The notes: a model not told the origin generated them from the sequence alone. Positions 1 to 9,411 are shown, counted from the first letter of the stretch. The stretch is 64,000 bases of DNA from Mycobacterium sp. URHD0025 (GCF_000426065.1 NZ_AUEQ01000014.1:186001-250000); one strand, 5' to 3'. Numbers and translations are program-made.

Positions 1-924
1 GTGTTCCTCACCAGCTTCCTGCCGGGTCACCGGCAGAAGTTCGGCATCGACGTCGACGACATCCGCGCGGTGAACCCCGACATCATCTATGCCCGTGGCA
101 GTGCTCTCGGACCACGCGGCGAAGAGTCGGTCAAAGGTGGTTACGACATGACCGCCTTCTGGTGCCGCGCCGGCACGGCCGCGACCATCACCCCGGCCGG
201 GATGGCGGGAATGATCGCGCCACCGGGGCCGGCCTACGGTGACACCATCTCGGGTACCAACCTGGCAGGCGGGATCGCGGCGGCGCTGCTCAAGCGGGAG
301 CGCAGCGGTGAGCCGTCGATCGTCGATGTGTCACTGCTGGGCAGCGGGCTGTGGTCGATGGGTCACACCGTGGCGCTGACCCAGCATCTGAACCAACTGA
401 TGGTGACCCCGCCGCCCGGGGTGCACGGCTCGCCGATCAACCCGCTCGTCGGGCTGTACGCGACGGCGGACGACCGGTACATCTCGTTCGTGATGATGCA
501 GCCGACCAAGTTCTGGGCCGATGTCTGCCGGCACATGGACCTGGAGCAGTACCTCGACGACCCGAGGTTCGCCACCGCTGAATCCTTCGCAGAGCACACA
601 CCTGACGCGGTCGAGATCCTCACCGAGGCGATGAAGAAGCGGACTTTGCCAGAGTGGAGCGAGCGATTCGCCACCCTGGCCGGGCCGTGGGCTCCGGTGC
701 AGGACACCCTGCAGGCCGCCAAGGACACCCAGATCCGGGCCAACGAGTACATCGTGCAGGCGGGCGAACTCGAGTTGGTGGCCAACCCAGTGCAATTCGA
801 CGTCACGGCGCCGAGCACCGGTCCGGCACCGGGCTTCGCCGAACAAACTGACGATATTCTGCAGGAACTGGGTTTGGACTGGGATCGCATTATCGAACTC
901 AAGACTGACGGCGCAGTCACCTAG
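1..924 (+). CDS. CoA-transferase family III (CaiB/BaiF), 5' end missing
   Basis: Class III CoA-transferases move CoA between acyl groups and carboxylates. The window opens inside the gene. The visible 307 residues begin in the family's N-terminal half, with the stretch NPDIIYARG typical of CaiB/BaiF proteins, so I estimate that roughly 80 to 100 residues lie upstream. Asp81, in the AYGDT segment, sits where the catalytic aspartate that forms the acyl anhydride is expected, and it is followed by the usual GGIAAALLKRERSGE and VDVSLL segments. The gene ends at a TAG at 922-924, about 560 bases before the mce operon on the same strand. Its position suggests it activates an acid handled by the neighbouring import and catabolic genes; the substrate is unknown. 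The family call is secure; the true start is not visible. Confidence 0.9.
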   Translation: MFLTSFLPGHRQKFGIDVDDIRAVNPDIIYARGSALGPRGEESVKGGYDMTAFWCRAGTAATITPAGMAGMIAPPGPAYGDTISGTNLAGGIAAALLKRERSGEPSIVDVSLLGSGLWSMGHTVALTQHLNQLMVTPPPGVHGSPINPLVGLYATADDRYISFVMMQPTKFWADVCRHMDLEQYLDDPRFATAESFAEHTPDAVEILTEAMKKRTLPEWSERFATLAGPWAPVQDTLQAAKDTQIRANEYIVQAGELELVANPVQFDVTAPSTGPAPGFAEQTDDILQELGLDWDRIIELKTDGAVT

Positions 925-1090
925 GCCATCGTCACCATGCCCTTCAACGTTTCCACCGGAATCCGTCTGTCGTGCGACGCTTCTCCCGCGGCCCACGGCA
1001 TGCACGGTGATGCGGTGCGACCCGGCGAGGGGAGCCGTCCCAATTGTCAACCAGCCGAGCAAGTTCTGAGTTATTTGCCCTCGCGACAGA

Positions 1091-1114
1091 TGCCTGGTCC
1101 GATAGCATCAGGCA
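1091..1114. promoter_or_regulatory. Inverted repeat upstream of the mce operon
   Basis: TGCCTG at 1091-1096 is mirrored by CAGGCA at 1109-1114 with 12 bases between. It lies in the non-coding gap 925-1205 that separates the CoA-transferase from the mce operon, so it could be an operator for the operon or part of a weak stem. I see no ATTCTC-N7-GAGAAT site in this gap, unlike the intergenic regions further downstream. No other feature was recognised between 925 and 1205. Confidence 0.3.
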
Positions 1115-1205
1115 CTCGGGGGACGGTCGTGGGGACGAGTCTGTTCGGCTTCGCCGGTGCAACCGGTGAACTGAAGAAACCCAACGGAAGCAGGAGGTGC
1201 GTCAG

Positions 1206-1361
1206 ATGCCAGAGCGCACCCCGCATTTGCCGGTCAGTTTCGATCCAGCCGGTTCACGAATGGATGTACAGATGAAAGGCATTGCACCCCAGTTTGTTTC
1301 GGGTGACATCGAGCACCCGACCGGCCGGTTGGCACGCTCTGGGATGGAGGTTGCGGCGTGA
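1206..1361 (+). CDS. Possible 51-aa leader ORF ahead of yrbE
   Basis: An ATG at 1206 is preceded by a strong ribosome binding site, AGGAGG, eight bases upstream. The 51-residue reading frame (starting MPERTPHLPV, ending GMEVAA) stops with TGA at 1359-1361. That stop overlaps the GTG of the next small frame in a GTGA arrangement, which suggests translational coupling. I recognise no domain. It may encode a small protein, a regulatory leader peptide, or be a decayed remnant; only the ribosome binding site and the overlap support it. Confidence 0.4.
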   Translation: MPERTPHLPVSFDPAGSRMDVQMKGIAPQFVSGDIEHPTGRLARSGMEVAA

Positions 1362-1498
1362 CCGGGTTCGGGCCGAAGTTCGCTCAGTCCGTCGTTGACC
1401 GGTTCGTGCAACCGCGTCGTCGAGCACTTAACATCGGCGCACCGACTGCGGGGGCGGCAGTCATCAGCCTGGAGGGACCACTGACGCATGGCGGATAA
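1358..1498 (+). CDS. Possible 46-aa ORF overlapping yrbEA start
   Basis: A GTG at 1358 overlaps the stop of the preceding small frame. The 46-residue product begins MTGFGPKFAQSVVDRFVQPR and ends at TAA 1496-1498, eleven bases inside yrbEA, whose ATG is at 1488. The three frames would thus form a coupled chain leading into the permease genes. No family was recognised. It could serve only to deliver ribosomes to the yrbEA start, which has no strong ribosome binding site of its own. Confidence 0.35.
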   Translation: MTGFGPKFAQSVVDRFVQPRRRALNIGAPTAGAAVISLEGPLTHGG

Positions 1499-2282
1499 AT
1501 GGTCAACCGGAGTATCACTACGCAGCCTGTCGGGCCCGATGCAGGCGGTCGGGGCATTGTTCGCGATGTCGCTGGACGCAATCCGGTTCGTATTCAAGCG
1601 GCCCTTCCAGGGGCGGGAGTTTCTGGAGCAGTGCTGGTTCGTGGCGCGCGTGTCGATGGCGCCGACGTTGTTGGTCGCGATCCCGTTCACCGTGCTGGTG
1701 AGCTTCACCCTCAACATCCTCCTGCGCGAGTTGGGCGCCGCGGACCTTTCGGGTGCCGGCGCGGCCTTCGGCGCGGTGACCCAGCTGGGCCCGATGGTCA
1801 CGGTGCTCATCGTGGCCGGTGCCGGGGCGACGGCGATGTGCGCGGATCTGGGCTCACGCACCATCCGTGAGGAGATCGACGCCATGGAGGTGCTCGGGAT
1901 CAACCCGATCCAGCGCCTGGTGACCCCCAGAATGCTCGCGTCAGGACTGGTCGCCTTATTGCTCAACAGCCTGGTGGTGATCATCGGCATCCTGGGCGGT
2001 TACGTGTTCTCGGTGTTCATCCAGGACGTGAATCCCGGCGCCTTCGCGGCCGGTATCACGCTGCTGACCGGTGTGCCGGAGGTGATCATCTCCTGCGTCA
2101 AGGCCGCACTGTTCGGGCTCATCGCCGGTCTGGTGGCCTGCTACCGCGGGTTGACGATCAGCGGCGGCGGCGCCAAGGCCGTCGGCAACGCGGTGAACGA
2201 GACAGTGGTCTACGCCTTCATGGCGCTGTTCGTGATCAACGTGGTTGTCACGGCCATCGGTATCCGCATGACGGCGCACTGA
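1488..2282 (+). CDS. yrbEA: YrbE/MlaE family Mce permease subunit A
   Basis: Integral membrane permease of an Mce lipid importer. YrbE A and B subunits form the transmembrane core and work with a separately encoded ATPase (MceG/Mkl). The 264-residue protein has several hydrophobic segments and the family's cytoplasmic coupling segment, REEIDAMEVLGINPIQRLV. It closely resembles what I recall of M. tuberculosis YrbE4A, including RRPFQ-type and LREIGAADLSGAG-type stretches, but I do not assign an mce operon number. It is the first large gene of an eight-gene operon, and a yrbEB gene follows after 13 bases. The ATG at 1488 gives a protein of normal family length. Confidence 0.95.
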   Translation: MADKWSTGVSLRSLSGPMQAVGALFAMSLDAIRFVFKRPFQGREFLEQCWFVARVSMAPTLLVAIPFTVLVSFTLNILLRELGAADLSGAGAAFGAVTQLGPMVTVLIVAGAGATAMCADLGSRTIREEIDAMEVLGINPIQRLVTPRMLASGLVALLLNSLVVIIGILGGYVFSVFIQDVNPGAFAAGITLLTGVPEVIISCVKAALFGLIAGLVACYRGLTISGGGAKAVGNAVNETVVYAFMALFVINVVVTAIGIRMTAH

Positions 2283-2295
2283 GGCAGGGGACGAA

Positions 2296-3153
2296 ATGGG
2301 AACCATGACGATCCTGCGGTCGACGTATCCGCGGGTGACACGGCAGTTCAACAAGCCGGTGTCCACGTTGAGCCGGATCGGCGATCACACGCTGTTCTAC
2401 CTCAGGGCACTGGCCGGGACGCCGCACGCGGCCATGCACTACCGCAAGGAACTTGTCCGGCTGATCGCCGAGATCTCAATGGGCGCAGGCACATTGGCCA
2501 TGATCGGCGGCACAGTGGTGATCGTGGGGTTCCTGACCCTGGCCACCGGTGGTGTGCTCGCCATCCAGGGCTACTCGTCGCTGGGCAACATCGGTATCGA
2601 GGCGCTCACCGGATTCTTGTCCGCGTTCATCAACGTGCGCATCGCCGCGCCGGTGGTGGCCGGCATCGGTCTGGCCGCCACCTTCGGCGCCGGCGTGACC
2701 GCCCAGCTCGGAGCCATGCGGATCAACGAGGAGATCGATGCGCTGGAGGCCATGGCCATCCGGCCGGTCGAATACCTGGTGTCCACCCGCATCGTGGCCG
2801 GGATGATCGCCATCACGCCGTTGTACGCGATCGCGGTGATCTTGTCCTTCCTGGCCTCACAGTTCACCACCGTGGTGCTGCTGGGACAGTCCGGCGGGCT
2901 CTACGACCACTACTTCAACACCTTCCTCAATCCGATCGACCTGCTGTGGTCGTTCCTACAGGCGATCCTGATGGCCATCACCATCCTGCTGATCCACACC
3001 TACTTCGGTTACTTCGCCTCCGGCGGACCATCCGGGGTCGGGGTGGCAGTCGGCAACGCAGTACGTACTTCGCTGATCGTCGTGGTCTCGGTGACGCTCC
3101 TGGTGTCGCTGTCCGTCTACGGCTCCAACGGCAACTTCAACCTGTCGGGTTAG
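2296..3153 (+). CDS. yrbEB: YrbE/MlaE family Mce permease subunit B
   Basis: Second permease subunit of the Mce transporter, 285 residues. It carries the B-type coupling motif GAMRINEEIDALEAMAIRP and the C-terminal GVGVAVGNAVRTS stretch common to YrbE proteins. Multiple hydrophobic segments follow a short cytoplasmic N-terminus. It lies 13 bases after yrbEA and 10 bases before mceA. The ATG at 2296 has AGGGGA upstream. Together with yrbEA it should form the inner-membrane channel fed by the MceA to MceF proteins that extend into the periplasm. Confidence 0.95.
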   Translation: MGTMTILRSTYPRVTRQFNKPVSTLSRIGDHTLFYLRALAGTPHAAMHYRKELVRLIAEISMGAGTLAMIGGTVVIVGFLTLATGGVLAIQGYSSLGNIGIEALTGFLSAFINVRIAAPVVAGIGLAATFGAGVTAQLGAMRINEEIDALEAMAIRPVEYLVSTRIVAGMIAITPLYAIAVILSFLASQFTTVVLLGQSGGLYDHYFNTFLNPIDLLWSFLQAILMAITILLIHTYFGYFASGGPSGVGVAVGNAVRTSLIVVVSVTLLVSLSVYGSNGNFNLSG

Positions 3154-3163
3154 GGGAGAAGAC

Positions 3164-4441
3164 TTGACACGCAACGTTGGTCCCGGTCCAGCGCACCGGT
3201 CCGAAACCACAAGCAGCGCCACGCCGGTGGCCGCACGCCCCGGGCGCAGCTTCGGTGCGCGGGGCTCCGCGAGACCGCTCGCCGGCCTGGCGACGGTGGT
3301 CGCGGTAGGCCTGATCGTGGGCCTGGCGATTCTGCTGTTCCGTGGCAGCTTCATCAAGACCGAACCGGTCACGCTGGTCTCGGACCGAGCCGGTCTGGTG
3401 ATGAACCCGGACGCCAAGGTCAAGATGCGCGGTGTGCAGGTCGGCACCGTCAGCTCGATCGAGACCCGCCCCGACGGCAAGGCTGTGTTGCACCTGGCGA
3501 TGAATCCGTCGCAACTGCGCCTGATCCCCGGCAACGTCCAAGCCGACATCGCCTCGACCACCGTGTTCGGCGCCAAGTACGTCCAGCTCGTCGCGCCGGA
3601 CAACCCATCGACGGAAAGACTGCGCCCCGGGCAGATCCTGCAGGGCGACCATGTCACTGTCGAGATGAACACGGTCTTTCAACAACTCACCAATGTGCTC
3701 AACAAGATCGACCCGGCGAAACTCAACGAGACTCTCGGCGCATTGTCGTCGGCGTTCTCGGGTCGCGGCGAGGCGATGGGGCAGTCGCTGTCCGATTTCG
3801 ATGCGGTGCTGAAGAAGATCGAGCCGAGCCTGCCCAATCTGACTGGCGACATCGAGGCCATGGCGGCCGTGTCGAAGGCCTACGGCGACGCGGCACCGGA
3901 CCTGCTCAGGACTGTCGAGAACACCAACCGGATAAGCGACAGCCTCGTGGCCGAGCAGCAGAACCTCGACAACTTCCTCGTCAGCTCGATCGGTCTGGCC
4001 GACGCCGGCAACGACGTCATCGGAGGCAACCGGCAGGCGCTCAGCACCACGCTGAACCTGTTGGCGCCCACCACCGATCTGCTCAACGAGTACGCGCCCG
4101 GTCTCGAGTGCGGGCTGAAGGGCATGAATTACATGGCTCACACGCCGCCACAGCCAGAACCCGGTGTCGTGGTCAACGTGGCCTTCACGCTCGGTATCGA
4201 GCGTTACCGTTACCCGGAGAACCTGCCGAAGGTGGCAGCCAAGGGCGGTCCGCACTGCATGGGCCTGCCGTACATCGGATTCGGTAACAAGGCCAAGTAT
4301 CTCGTCACCGACACCAACGCCAACCCGTGGAAGTACGGCAACCAGGGCATCCTGTTGAACTCGGACGGCCTCAAGCAGACGCTGTTCGGCCCGCTGGACG
4401 GCCCGCCACGTAACACCATGCAGATCGGACAACCGGGATGA
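3164..4441 (+). CDS. mceA: Mce family protein, MceA type
   Basis: MceA-class subunit of the lipid-binding Mce assembly, 425 residues. A cytoplasmic Pro/Ala-rich tail is followed by a transmembrane anchor at about residues 45-62 and then the MCE/MlaD domain, beginning TLVSDRAGLVMNPDAKVKMR with the typical GVQVGTV turn. A long helical region follows, and then a C-terminal domain with Cys residues. The start is a TTG at 3164, chosen because GGGGAG lies a few bases upstream and no ATG fits. Its stop overlaps the mceB ATG (ATGA at 4438-4441). With the other Mce subunits it should form a tunnel carrying lipid toward the permease. Confidence 0.93.
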   Translation: MTRNVGPGPAHRSETTSSATPVAARPGRSFGARGSARPLAGLATVVAVGLIVGLAILLFRGSFIKTEPVTLVSDRAGLVMNPDAKVKMRGVQVGTVSSIETRPDGKAVLHLAMNPSQLRLIPGNVQADIASTTVFGAKYVQLVAPDNPSTERLRPGQILQGDHVTVEMNTVFQQLTNVLNKIDPAKLNETLGALSSAFSGRGEAMGQSLSDFDAVLKKIEPSLPNLTGDIEAMAAVSKAYGDAAPDLLRTVENTNRISDSLVAEQQNLDNFLVSSIGLADAGNDVIGGNRQALSTTLNLLAPTTDLLNEYAPGLECGLKGMNYMAHTPPQPEPGVVVNVAFTLGIERYRYPENLPKVAAKGGPHCMGLPYIGFGNKAKYLVTDTNANPWKYGNQGILLNSDGLKQTLFGPLDGPPRNTMQIGQPG

Positions 4442-5463
4442 AACGCGGCAGAAGCACATTCATCAAATTCGCGTCCTTCGCGGTGGTGATGGCCGTTCTC
4501 ACCGCCTTCCTGTTCATGACGTTCTCGGAGTACCGCGGAGGTTCGTACTCGGGTTACTCGGCGCTCTTCGGTGACGCCTCACGGCTCGAGGCCGGAGATT
4601 CGGTACGGGTTGCCGGAGTCCGGGTGGGAACGGTGAAAAGCGTTTCGCTGCAACAGGACAAATCGGTGAAGGTCGACTTCGACACCGACCGCAATGTCGC
4701 ACTGACCACCAGTACCAAGGTGGCGGTGCGCTATCTGAACCTGGTCGGGGACCGCTACCTGGAATTGATCGACAGCCCCGGCTCGACCAAGCTCCTGCCC
4801 GCGGGCTCACAGATCCCGAAAGAGCGCACCGCAAGTGCGCTCGACCTCGATCTGTTGCTCGGCGGCCTGCGCCCGGTGATCCAGGGGCTCAACCCCCAGG
4901 ACGTCAACGCGCTGACGTCCTCGCTGATCCAGATCTTCCAAGGACAAGGCGACACCCTGGATTCGCTGCTGAGCAAGACTTCGTCGTTCTCGAATACGCT
5001 GGCCAACAACGACCAGGTCATCCAGCAGCTGATCGACAATCTGAACTCAGTGGTCGGAACCCTCGCCAAGGACGGCAAGAAATTCGACGGAACGGTCGAC
5101 CGCCTCGAACAGTTGATCAGCGGTCTGTCGCAGGATCGTGACCCGCTGGGCACCGCAGTGACACAGCTGGACAACGGGACCGCCTCGCTGGCAAGCCTTC
5201 TCACCGAGGCGCGGCCGCCACTCAAGGGCACCGTCGATCAGATGAATCGACTGGCGCCGTTGCTCGATGATCACCAGATCGTCCTCGACCGTGGCCTGCA
5301 GAAGGCGCCCGACAACTACCGCAAGCTGGCCCGGCTGGGCTCCTACGGCAGCTGGATCATGTACTACATCTGCGGACTTGCCATCCGTGTCACCGATCTG
5401 CAGGGGCGCACTGCGCACTTCCCGATGATCAAACAAGAAGGCGGGAGGTGCGCGGAGCCCTGA
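4438..5463 (+). CDS. mceB: Mce family protein, MceB type
   Basis: MceB-class subunit, 341 residues. It has a single N-terminal membrane anchor at about residues 10-28, then the MCE domain with SGYSALFGDASRLEAGDSVR and the turn GVRVGTVKSV, then an extended helical region. The short C-terminal part ends in CAEP. It is translationally coupled to mceA by a 4-base overlap and to mceC by a TGATG overlap at 5461-5465. Confidence 0.93.
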   Translation: MKRGRSTFIKFASFAVVMAVLTAFLFMTFSEYRGGSYSGYSALFGDASRLEAGDSVRVAGVRVGTVKSVSLQQDKSVKVDFDTDRNVALTTSTKVAVRYLNLVGDRYLELIDSPGSTKLLPAGSQIPKERTASALDLDLLLGGLRPVIQGLNPQDVNALTSSLIQIFQGQGDTLDSLLSKTSSFSNTLANNDQVIQQLIDNLNSVVGTLAKDGKKFDGTVDRLEQLISGLSQDRDPLGTAVTQLDNGTASLASLLTEARPPLKGTVDQMNRLAPLLDDHQIVLDRGLQKAPDNYRKLARLGSYGSWIMYYICGLAIRVTDLQGRTAHFPMIKQEGGRCAEP

Positions 5464-6545
5464 TGCTTAAGTACCGCGAATCAAATCTGATCAAGGCAGG
5501 TTTCATCGGCGTCGTGCTGATGATGCTCATCATCGCCGTGGGGCTTCAGCCCGAACGGTTGCAGCAGTGGGCGTCGTCAGTGCGTCATCAGGCACTGTTC
5601 AGCGAGGCCGGCGGCATCGCCACCGGTAACGACGTAACGTTGTCCGGAATCAAGATCGGTTCGGTCACCGAGGTGTCGCTGCAGAACGGCGACGCGTTGG
5701 TCACCTTCACCACCGAGGGCAAGTACCCGCTGGGGTCGCTGACCACTGCTCACATCCGCACCGGTTCACTTCTGGGTGAGCGGGTGCTGACGCTGGAGTC
5801 CGATGGCGCCGGCACGCTGCGCACCACCGACGTGATCCCGACCTCGCGCACGTCGTCTCCGTACTCGCTGACCGACGCGGTCAGCGACTTGACCACCAAT
5901 TCGGCAGGCACCGATACGGCTTCGCTGAACCAGTCCCTGGACACGCTTTCGGCAACCATCGACCAGGTCGCACCGAAGCTCGGGCCGACATTCGACGGCC
6001 TGAGCCGGCTGTCGAAATCGATCAACGGACGCAATGAGAGTCTGGCCAGCCTGCTCAAGAGCGCCAGCGATGTGACGGTGGTGCTCTCGCAGCGCAGCGA
6101 TCAGCTGAACACGTTGATTCTCAATGCCAATGATCTGCTCGGGGTTCTCAACGACCGGCGCCAGGCCATCGTCGATCTGCTGGCCAACACCGCGGCGGTC
6201 TCGCAGCAACTGAGTGGACTCGTCGCCGACAACGAGGCACAGTTGGCCCCGACACTCAAGAGGCTCAACTCGGTGACCGCGATGCTGGAGCGCAATCGCG
6301 ACAACATCAGCAAGGCCCTGCCGAACTTGAACAAGTTCCAGTTGTCGCAGGCGGAAACCCTCGCGAACGGGGCGTACTACAACGCCTATGTCCCTAACTT
6401 GCAGCCCGCTCAGTTGTTGCAGCCGTTCTTCGACTACGCGTTCGGGTTCCGGCGCGGGACGAATGCCGGCCAGCCGCCGGACAACGCCGGTCCACGAGCC
6501 GAATTGCCCTTGCCCTACAACGGAATTCCCGGAGGTTCACGCTGA
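5463..6545 (+). CDS. mceC: Mce family protein, MceC type
   Basis: MceC-class subunit, 360 residues from the ATG at 5463. I prefer this start to a GTG at 5448 because the purine-rich GGGAGG at about 5443-5448 would overlap the GTG but sits at a usable distance from the ATG, and because a one-base stop/start overlap is the pattern of the operon. An N-terminal membrane anchor leads into the MCE domain (FSEAGGIATGNDVTLSGIKI, then GSVTEV), a long helical region and a short tail. It couples to mceD by a TGATG overlap at 6543-6547. Confidence 0.92.
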   Translation: MLKYRESNLIKAGFIGVVLMMLIIAVGLQPERLQQWASSVRHQALFSEAGGIATGNDVTLSGIKIGSVTEVSLQNGDALVTFTTEGKYPLGSLTTAHIRTGSLLGERVLTLESDGAGTLRTTDVIPTSRTSSPYSLTDAVSDLTTNSAGTDTASLNQSLDTLSATIDQVAPKLGPTFDGLSRLSKSINGRNESLASLLKSASDVTVVLSQRSDQLNTLILNANDLLGVLNDRRQAIVDLLANTAAVSQQLSGLVADNEAQLAPTLKRLNSVTAMLERNRDNISKALPNLNKFQLSQAETLANGAYYNAYVPNLQPAQLLQPFFDYAFGFRRGTNAGQPPDNAGPRAELPLPYNGIPGGSR

Positions 6546-8020
6546 TGAACCGCAGTCGTCTCGGTAAGTGGCTTGCGGTCGCGCTGGTGGCGCTGCTGGT
6601 CGTCGGCGCGGCAGTGCTGCTGCGTCAGACCTTTTTTGGACAGAAGACCATCTCCGCGTTGTTCACCTCTGCCACCGGCGTGTACCCGGGTGACGATGTT
6701 CGGGTGTCCGGGGTCAAGGTCGGCACGATCGAGTCGATCAAGCCGGAGGGCACCCAAACACGCGTGACGCTCAAGGTCGACCACAATGTGCCGATCCCGG
6801 CAGATGCGAAAGCAGTGATCGTGGCCCAGAACCTGATCGCCGCGCGTTATGTCCAACTGGCGCCCGCTTACCGGTCGAATGGTCCCACGCTGCCCGACAA
6901 CTCGGAGATCGGCCTGGATCGCACCGCCGTCCCGGTGGAATGGGATCAGGTCAAGGAGCAGCTGATGCGGCTCTCCACCGACCTGGGACCGCAAAGCGGT
7001 GTCGACGGGACGTCCGTGTCCAGGTTCATCAACAGCACGGCCGACGCGATGGCAGGCAACGGCGACAAACTGCGCCAGACGATTTCGCAGCTGTCGGGCG
7101 TTGCCCGAGTCCTGGCCGAGGGCAGCGGCAACATCGTCGACATCATCAAGAACCTGCAGACGTTCGTCACCGCGTTGCGGGACAGCAACCAGCAGGTGGT
7201 GCAGTTCCAGAACCGGCTGGCGACCCTGACCAGCGTGGTCGATGGCAGCCGTTCGGACCTCGATGCGGCGCTGACGAACCTGTCGGTGGCGGTTGTCGAC
7301 GTGCAGCGGTTCGTCGCGGGATCCCGCGATCAGACCTCGGAGCAGGTGCAGCGGCTGGCCAATGTCACCCAGAACCTGGTCGACAACAAGATGCACATCG
7401 AGCAACTGCTTCACGTCGCGCCGAACGCGTTCATGAACGGTTACAACATCTATAATCCCGACACCGGGAGCGCGGTCGGCCAGTTCGTGATGAACAACTT
7501 CTCGAACCCGGTTGAGTTCATCTGTGGCGCCATCGGTGCGGTCGAGAACACGACCGCTCCGGAGACCGCGAAACTGTGCTCGCAGTATCTCGGGCCCGCG
7601 CTGCGGCTGCTCAACTTCAACTACCTGCCGTTCCCAATCGACCCGTACCTGATGCCATCGGCCAGCCCAGAACAGATCGAGTACTCCGAGCCAGGCCTGG
7701 CACCTGGTGGCAATGGTGGGTCGCCCACTCCGCCCGAAATTCCGCCGTCGATCTCGGCCTACAATCCGGGACCCGAGCCCCCACCTCCGTTCACAGGCCG
7801 AGCTCCCGGCGTGCCGCCGCCAGGTGCTCAGCAGCTGTTGCCGGGTGGCGAGTTCTACCCGCCCAACATGCCGAACACCGTCTCGGACATGCTCAATCCG
7901 ACGGGCGGGCAACCCGGTCCGGCACCAGGGCCCGCTCCGGGGCCTGCGCCAGGCCCGCTGGCCGCAGAAGCCCCGGCGCCTGAGGCGCCGGCACCAGCAG
8001 AAGGGACGCCACCAGCATGA
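6545..8020 (+). CDS. mceD: Mce family protein, MceD type, with proline-rich tail
   Basis: MceD-class subunit, 491 residues. A membrane anchor at about residues 10-28 is followed by the MCE domain (LFTSATGVYPGDDVRVSGVK, then VGTIESI), helical segments, and a C-terminal third very rich in Pro, Gly and Ala. Near its end PGPA is repeated three times. Such tails are usual for MceD and probably face the cell wall. It overlaps mceE by four bases (ATGA at 8017-8020). Confidence 0.92.
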   Translation: MNRSRLGKWLAVALVALLVVGAAVLLRQTFFGQKTISALFTSATGVYPGDDVRVSGVKVGTIESIKPEGTQTRVTLKVDHNVPIPADAKAVIVAQNLIAARYVQLAPAYRSNGPTLPDNSEIGLDRTAVPVEWDQVKEQLMRLSTDLGPQSGVDGTSVSRFINSTADAMAGNGDKLRQTISQLSGVARVLAEGSGNIVDIIKNLQTFVTALRDSNQQVVQFQNRLATLTSVVDGSRSDLDAALTNLSVAVVDVQRFVAGSRDQTSEQVQRLANVTQNLVDNKMHIEQLLHVAPNAFMNGYNIYNPDTGSAVGQFVMNNFSNPVEFICGAIGAVENTTAPETAKLCSQYLGPALRLLNFNYLPFPIDPYLMPSASPEQIEYSEPGLAPGGNGGSPTPPEIPPSISAYNPGPEPPPPFTGRAPGVPPPGAQQLLPGGEFYPPNMPNTVSDMLNPTGGQPGPAPGPAPGPAPGPLAAEAPAPEAPAPAEGTPPA

Positions 8021-9411
8021 TCAGGGGTAAGCCGGTGCGACTGGCAATCGCCGTCGGATCCTGCGTTGCGCTGACAACCAGCGGGTGCGCCTTCCAAGGT
8101 GTCAACTCCCTGCCCCTTCCCGGGGCGGTGGGCCGGGGCGCGGACTCCAGCGTCTACCACGTCGAGATCGCGAACGTGGCAACGCTGGAACCGAATTCAC
8201 CGGTGATGATGAATGACGTCGTCGTCGGAAGTGTCCGTAACCTTTCGGTGAAGGATTGGCACGCCGATGTCGAGTTCTCGGTCAAGCCGGATGTCGTGGT
8301 GCCGGCCAATGTGGTGGCCAGTGTTGGACAGACGAGCCTTCTGGGCTCCATGCATCTGGCGCTGAACCCACCCGCGGGCCAGGCTCCCGACGGAAAACTC
8401 CCGCCCGGAGCGACAATTCAGCTGAACAACTCGTCGACATACCCGACGACGGAGCAGACGCTGTCCTCGCTGGCCGCGGTCGTGAACGGCGGCGGTCTGG
8501 GACAAATGGGCGACATCATCCACAACTTCAGCGCCGCGATCAATGGCCGGGAAACTGATTTCCGTGATCTGCTCACCCGGCTGGATACGTTCGTGGGCGC
8601 TTTGGATGCCCAGCGCGACAACATCGTGGCGTCCATTCAGGGCCTGAACCAGCTGGCCTCCACCTTCGCCGGGCAACGCGATGTGATCACCCGTGCGCTG
8701 GAGAAGATTCCGCCTGCGCTTGACGTGTTGATCAAGGAACGGCCGAGATTCACCACCGCGCTGCAGAAGCTCGGTACCTTCAGCAGCACCGCCAACCAGT
8801 TCGTCAACGAGTCGCAGGCCGATCTGGTGAGGAACCTGAAGAACCTGGAACCCGCTCTGAAGGCTTTGGCGAACGTCGGGCCGGACCTTGATTCGGTGCT
8901 CGAATATGCACCGCATTTCCCGTTCACGCAGAGCTTCATGGACCGAGTCATCCGCGGCGATTACTACAACCTGTTCGCCTACTTCGACATGACCATTCCG
9001 CATTTGAAGCGCAGCCTGATGATGGGGACCCGTTGGGAGCAGGGAGACGCGCAAAACGTTCCGGTGCCTGGGGACCCGAGCTACCTGAACTACACCTACG
9101 ACCCGCTCAAGACCGGGGTCGCGCCGCCGCCGCCGGACGGGTTGCCACCGGCGCCCGACGACTTGCCTCCGGCTCCGGACGGACCACCCCCGGCGGACCT
9201 TCCGGTTCCCACCTACGCGGGTCCGGTACTTCCGGTGGTGCCACCGGCGCCGATGACCATGCCCGGGGGAGCGCCGCAGCCTGTCGCGCCGTCGAGTTCG
9301 TCGACGTCGGTGTTCGCGGGACCTTATGCGCAGCAAGGCGGTTCGGCTCCTGCCGAACAGCCGGCCCCACCGGCACCGCCTACTCCACCGACGACAGGGA
9401 GTGGCGGGTAA
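8017..9411 (+). CDS. mceE: Mce family lipoprotein, MceE type
   Basis: MceE-class subunit (LprK/LprL/LprN family), 464 residues. The N-terminus is a lipoprotein signal with lipobox LTTSGC, so Cys24 should be lipidated after cleavage by signal peptidase II. The MCE domain follows (VYHVEIANVATLEPNSPVMM, then VVVGSVRNL), then helical segments and a Pro-rich tail with several PPAPD units. The gene is coupled to mceD by ATGA and to mceF by a one-base TAATG overlap. Confidence 0.94.
   Translation: MIRGKPVRLAIAVGSCVALTTSGCAFQGVNSLPLPGAVGRGADSSVYHVEIANVATLEPNSPVMMNDVVVGSVRNLSVKDWHADVEFSVKPDVVVPANVVASVGQTSLLGSMHLALNPPAGQAPDGKLPPGATIQLNNSSTYPTTEQTLSSLAAVVNGGGLGQMGDIIHNFSAAINGRETDFRDLLTRLDTFVGALDAQRDNIVASIQGLNQLASTFAGQRDVITRALEKIPPALDVLIKERPRFTTALQKLGTFSSTANQFVNESQADLVRNLKNLEPALKALANVGPDLDSVLEYAPHFPFTQSFMDRVIRGDYYNLFAYFDMTIPHLKRSLMMGTRWEQGDAQNVPVPGDPSYLNYTYDPLKTGVAPPPPDGLPPAPDDLPPAPDGPPPADLPVPTYAGPVLPVVPPAPMTMPGGAPQPVAPSSSSTSVFAGPYAQQGGSAPAEQPAPPAPPTPPTTGSGG

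Noticed and set aside
331..1062. 243-codon minus-strand frame over the CoA-transferase
   Set aside because: Antisense shadow of a clear CaiB-type gene with His/Arg/Gly-rich product.
9033..9410. Long N-terminal extension of mceF
   Set aside because: The extension overlaps mceE in another frame and is Arg/Gly-rich; the ATG at 9411 fits the overlap pattern of the operon and begins with a normal Mce membrane anchor.
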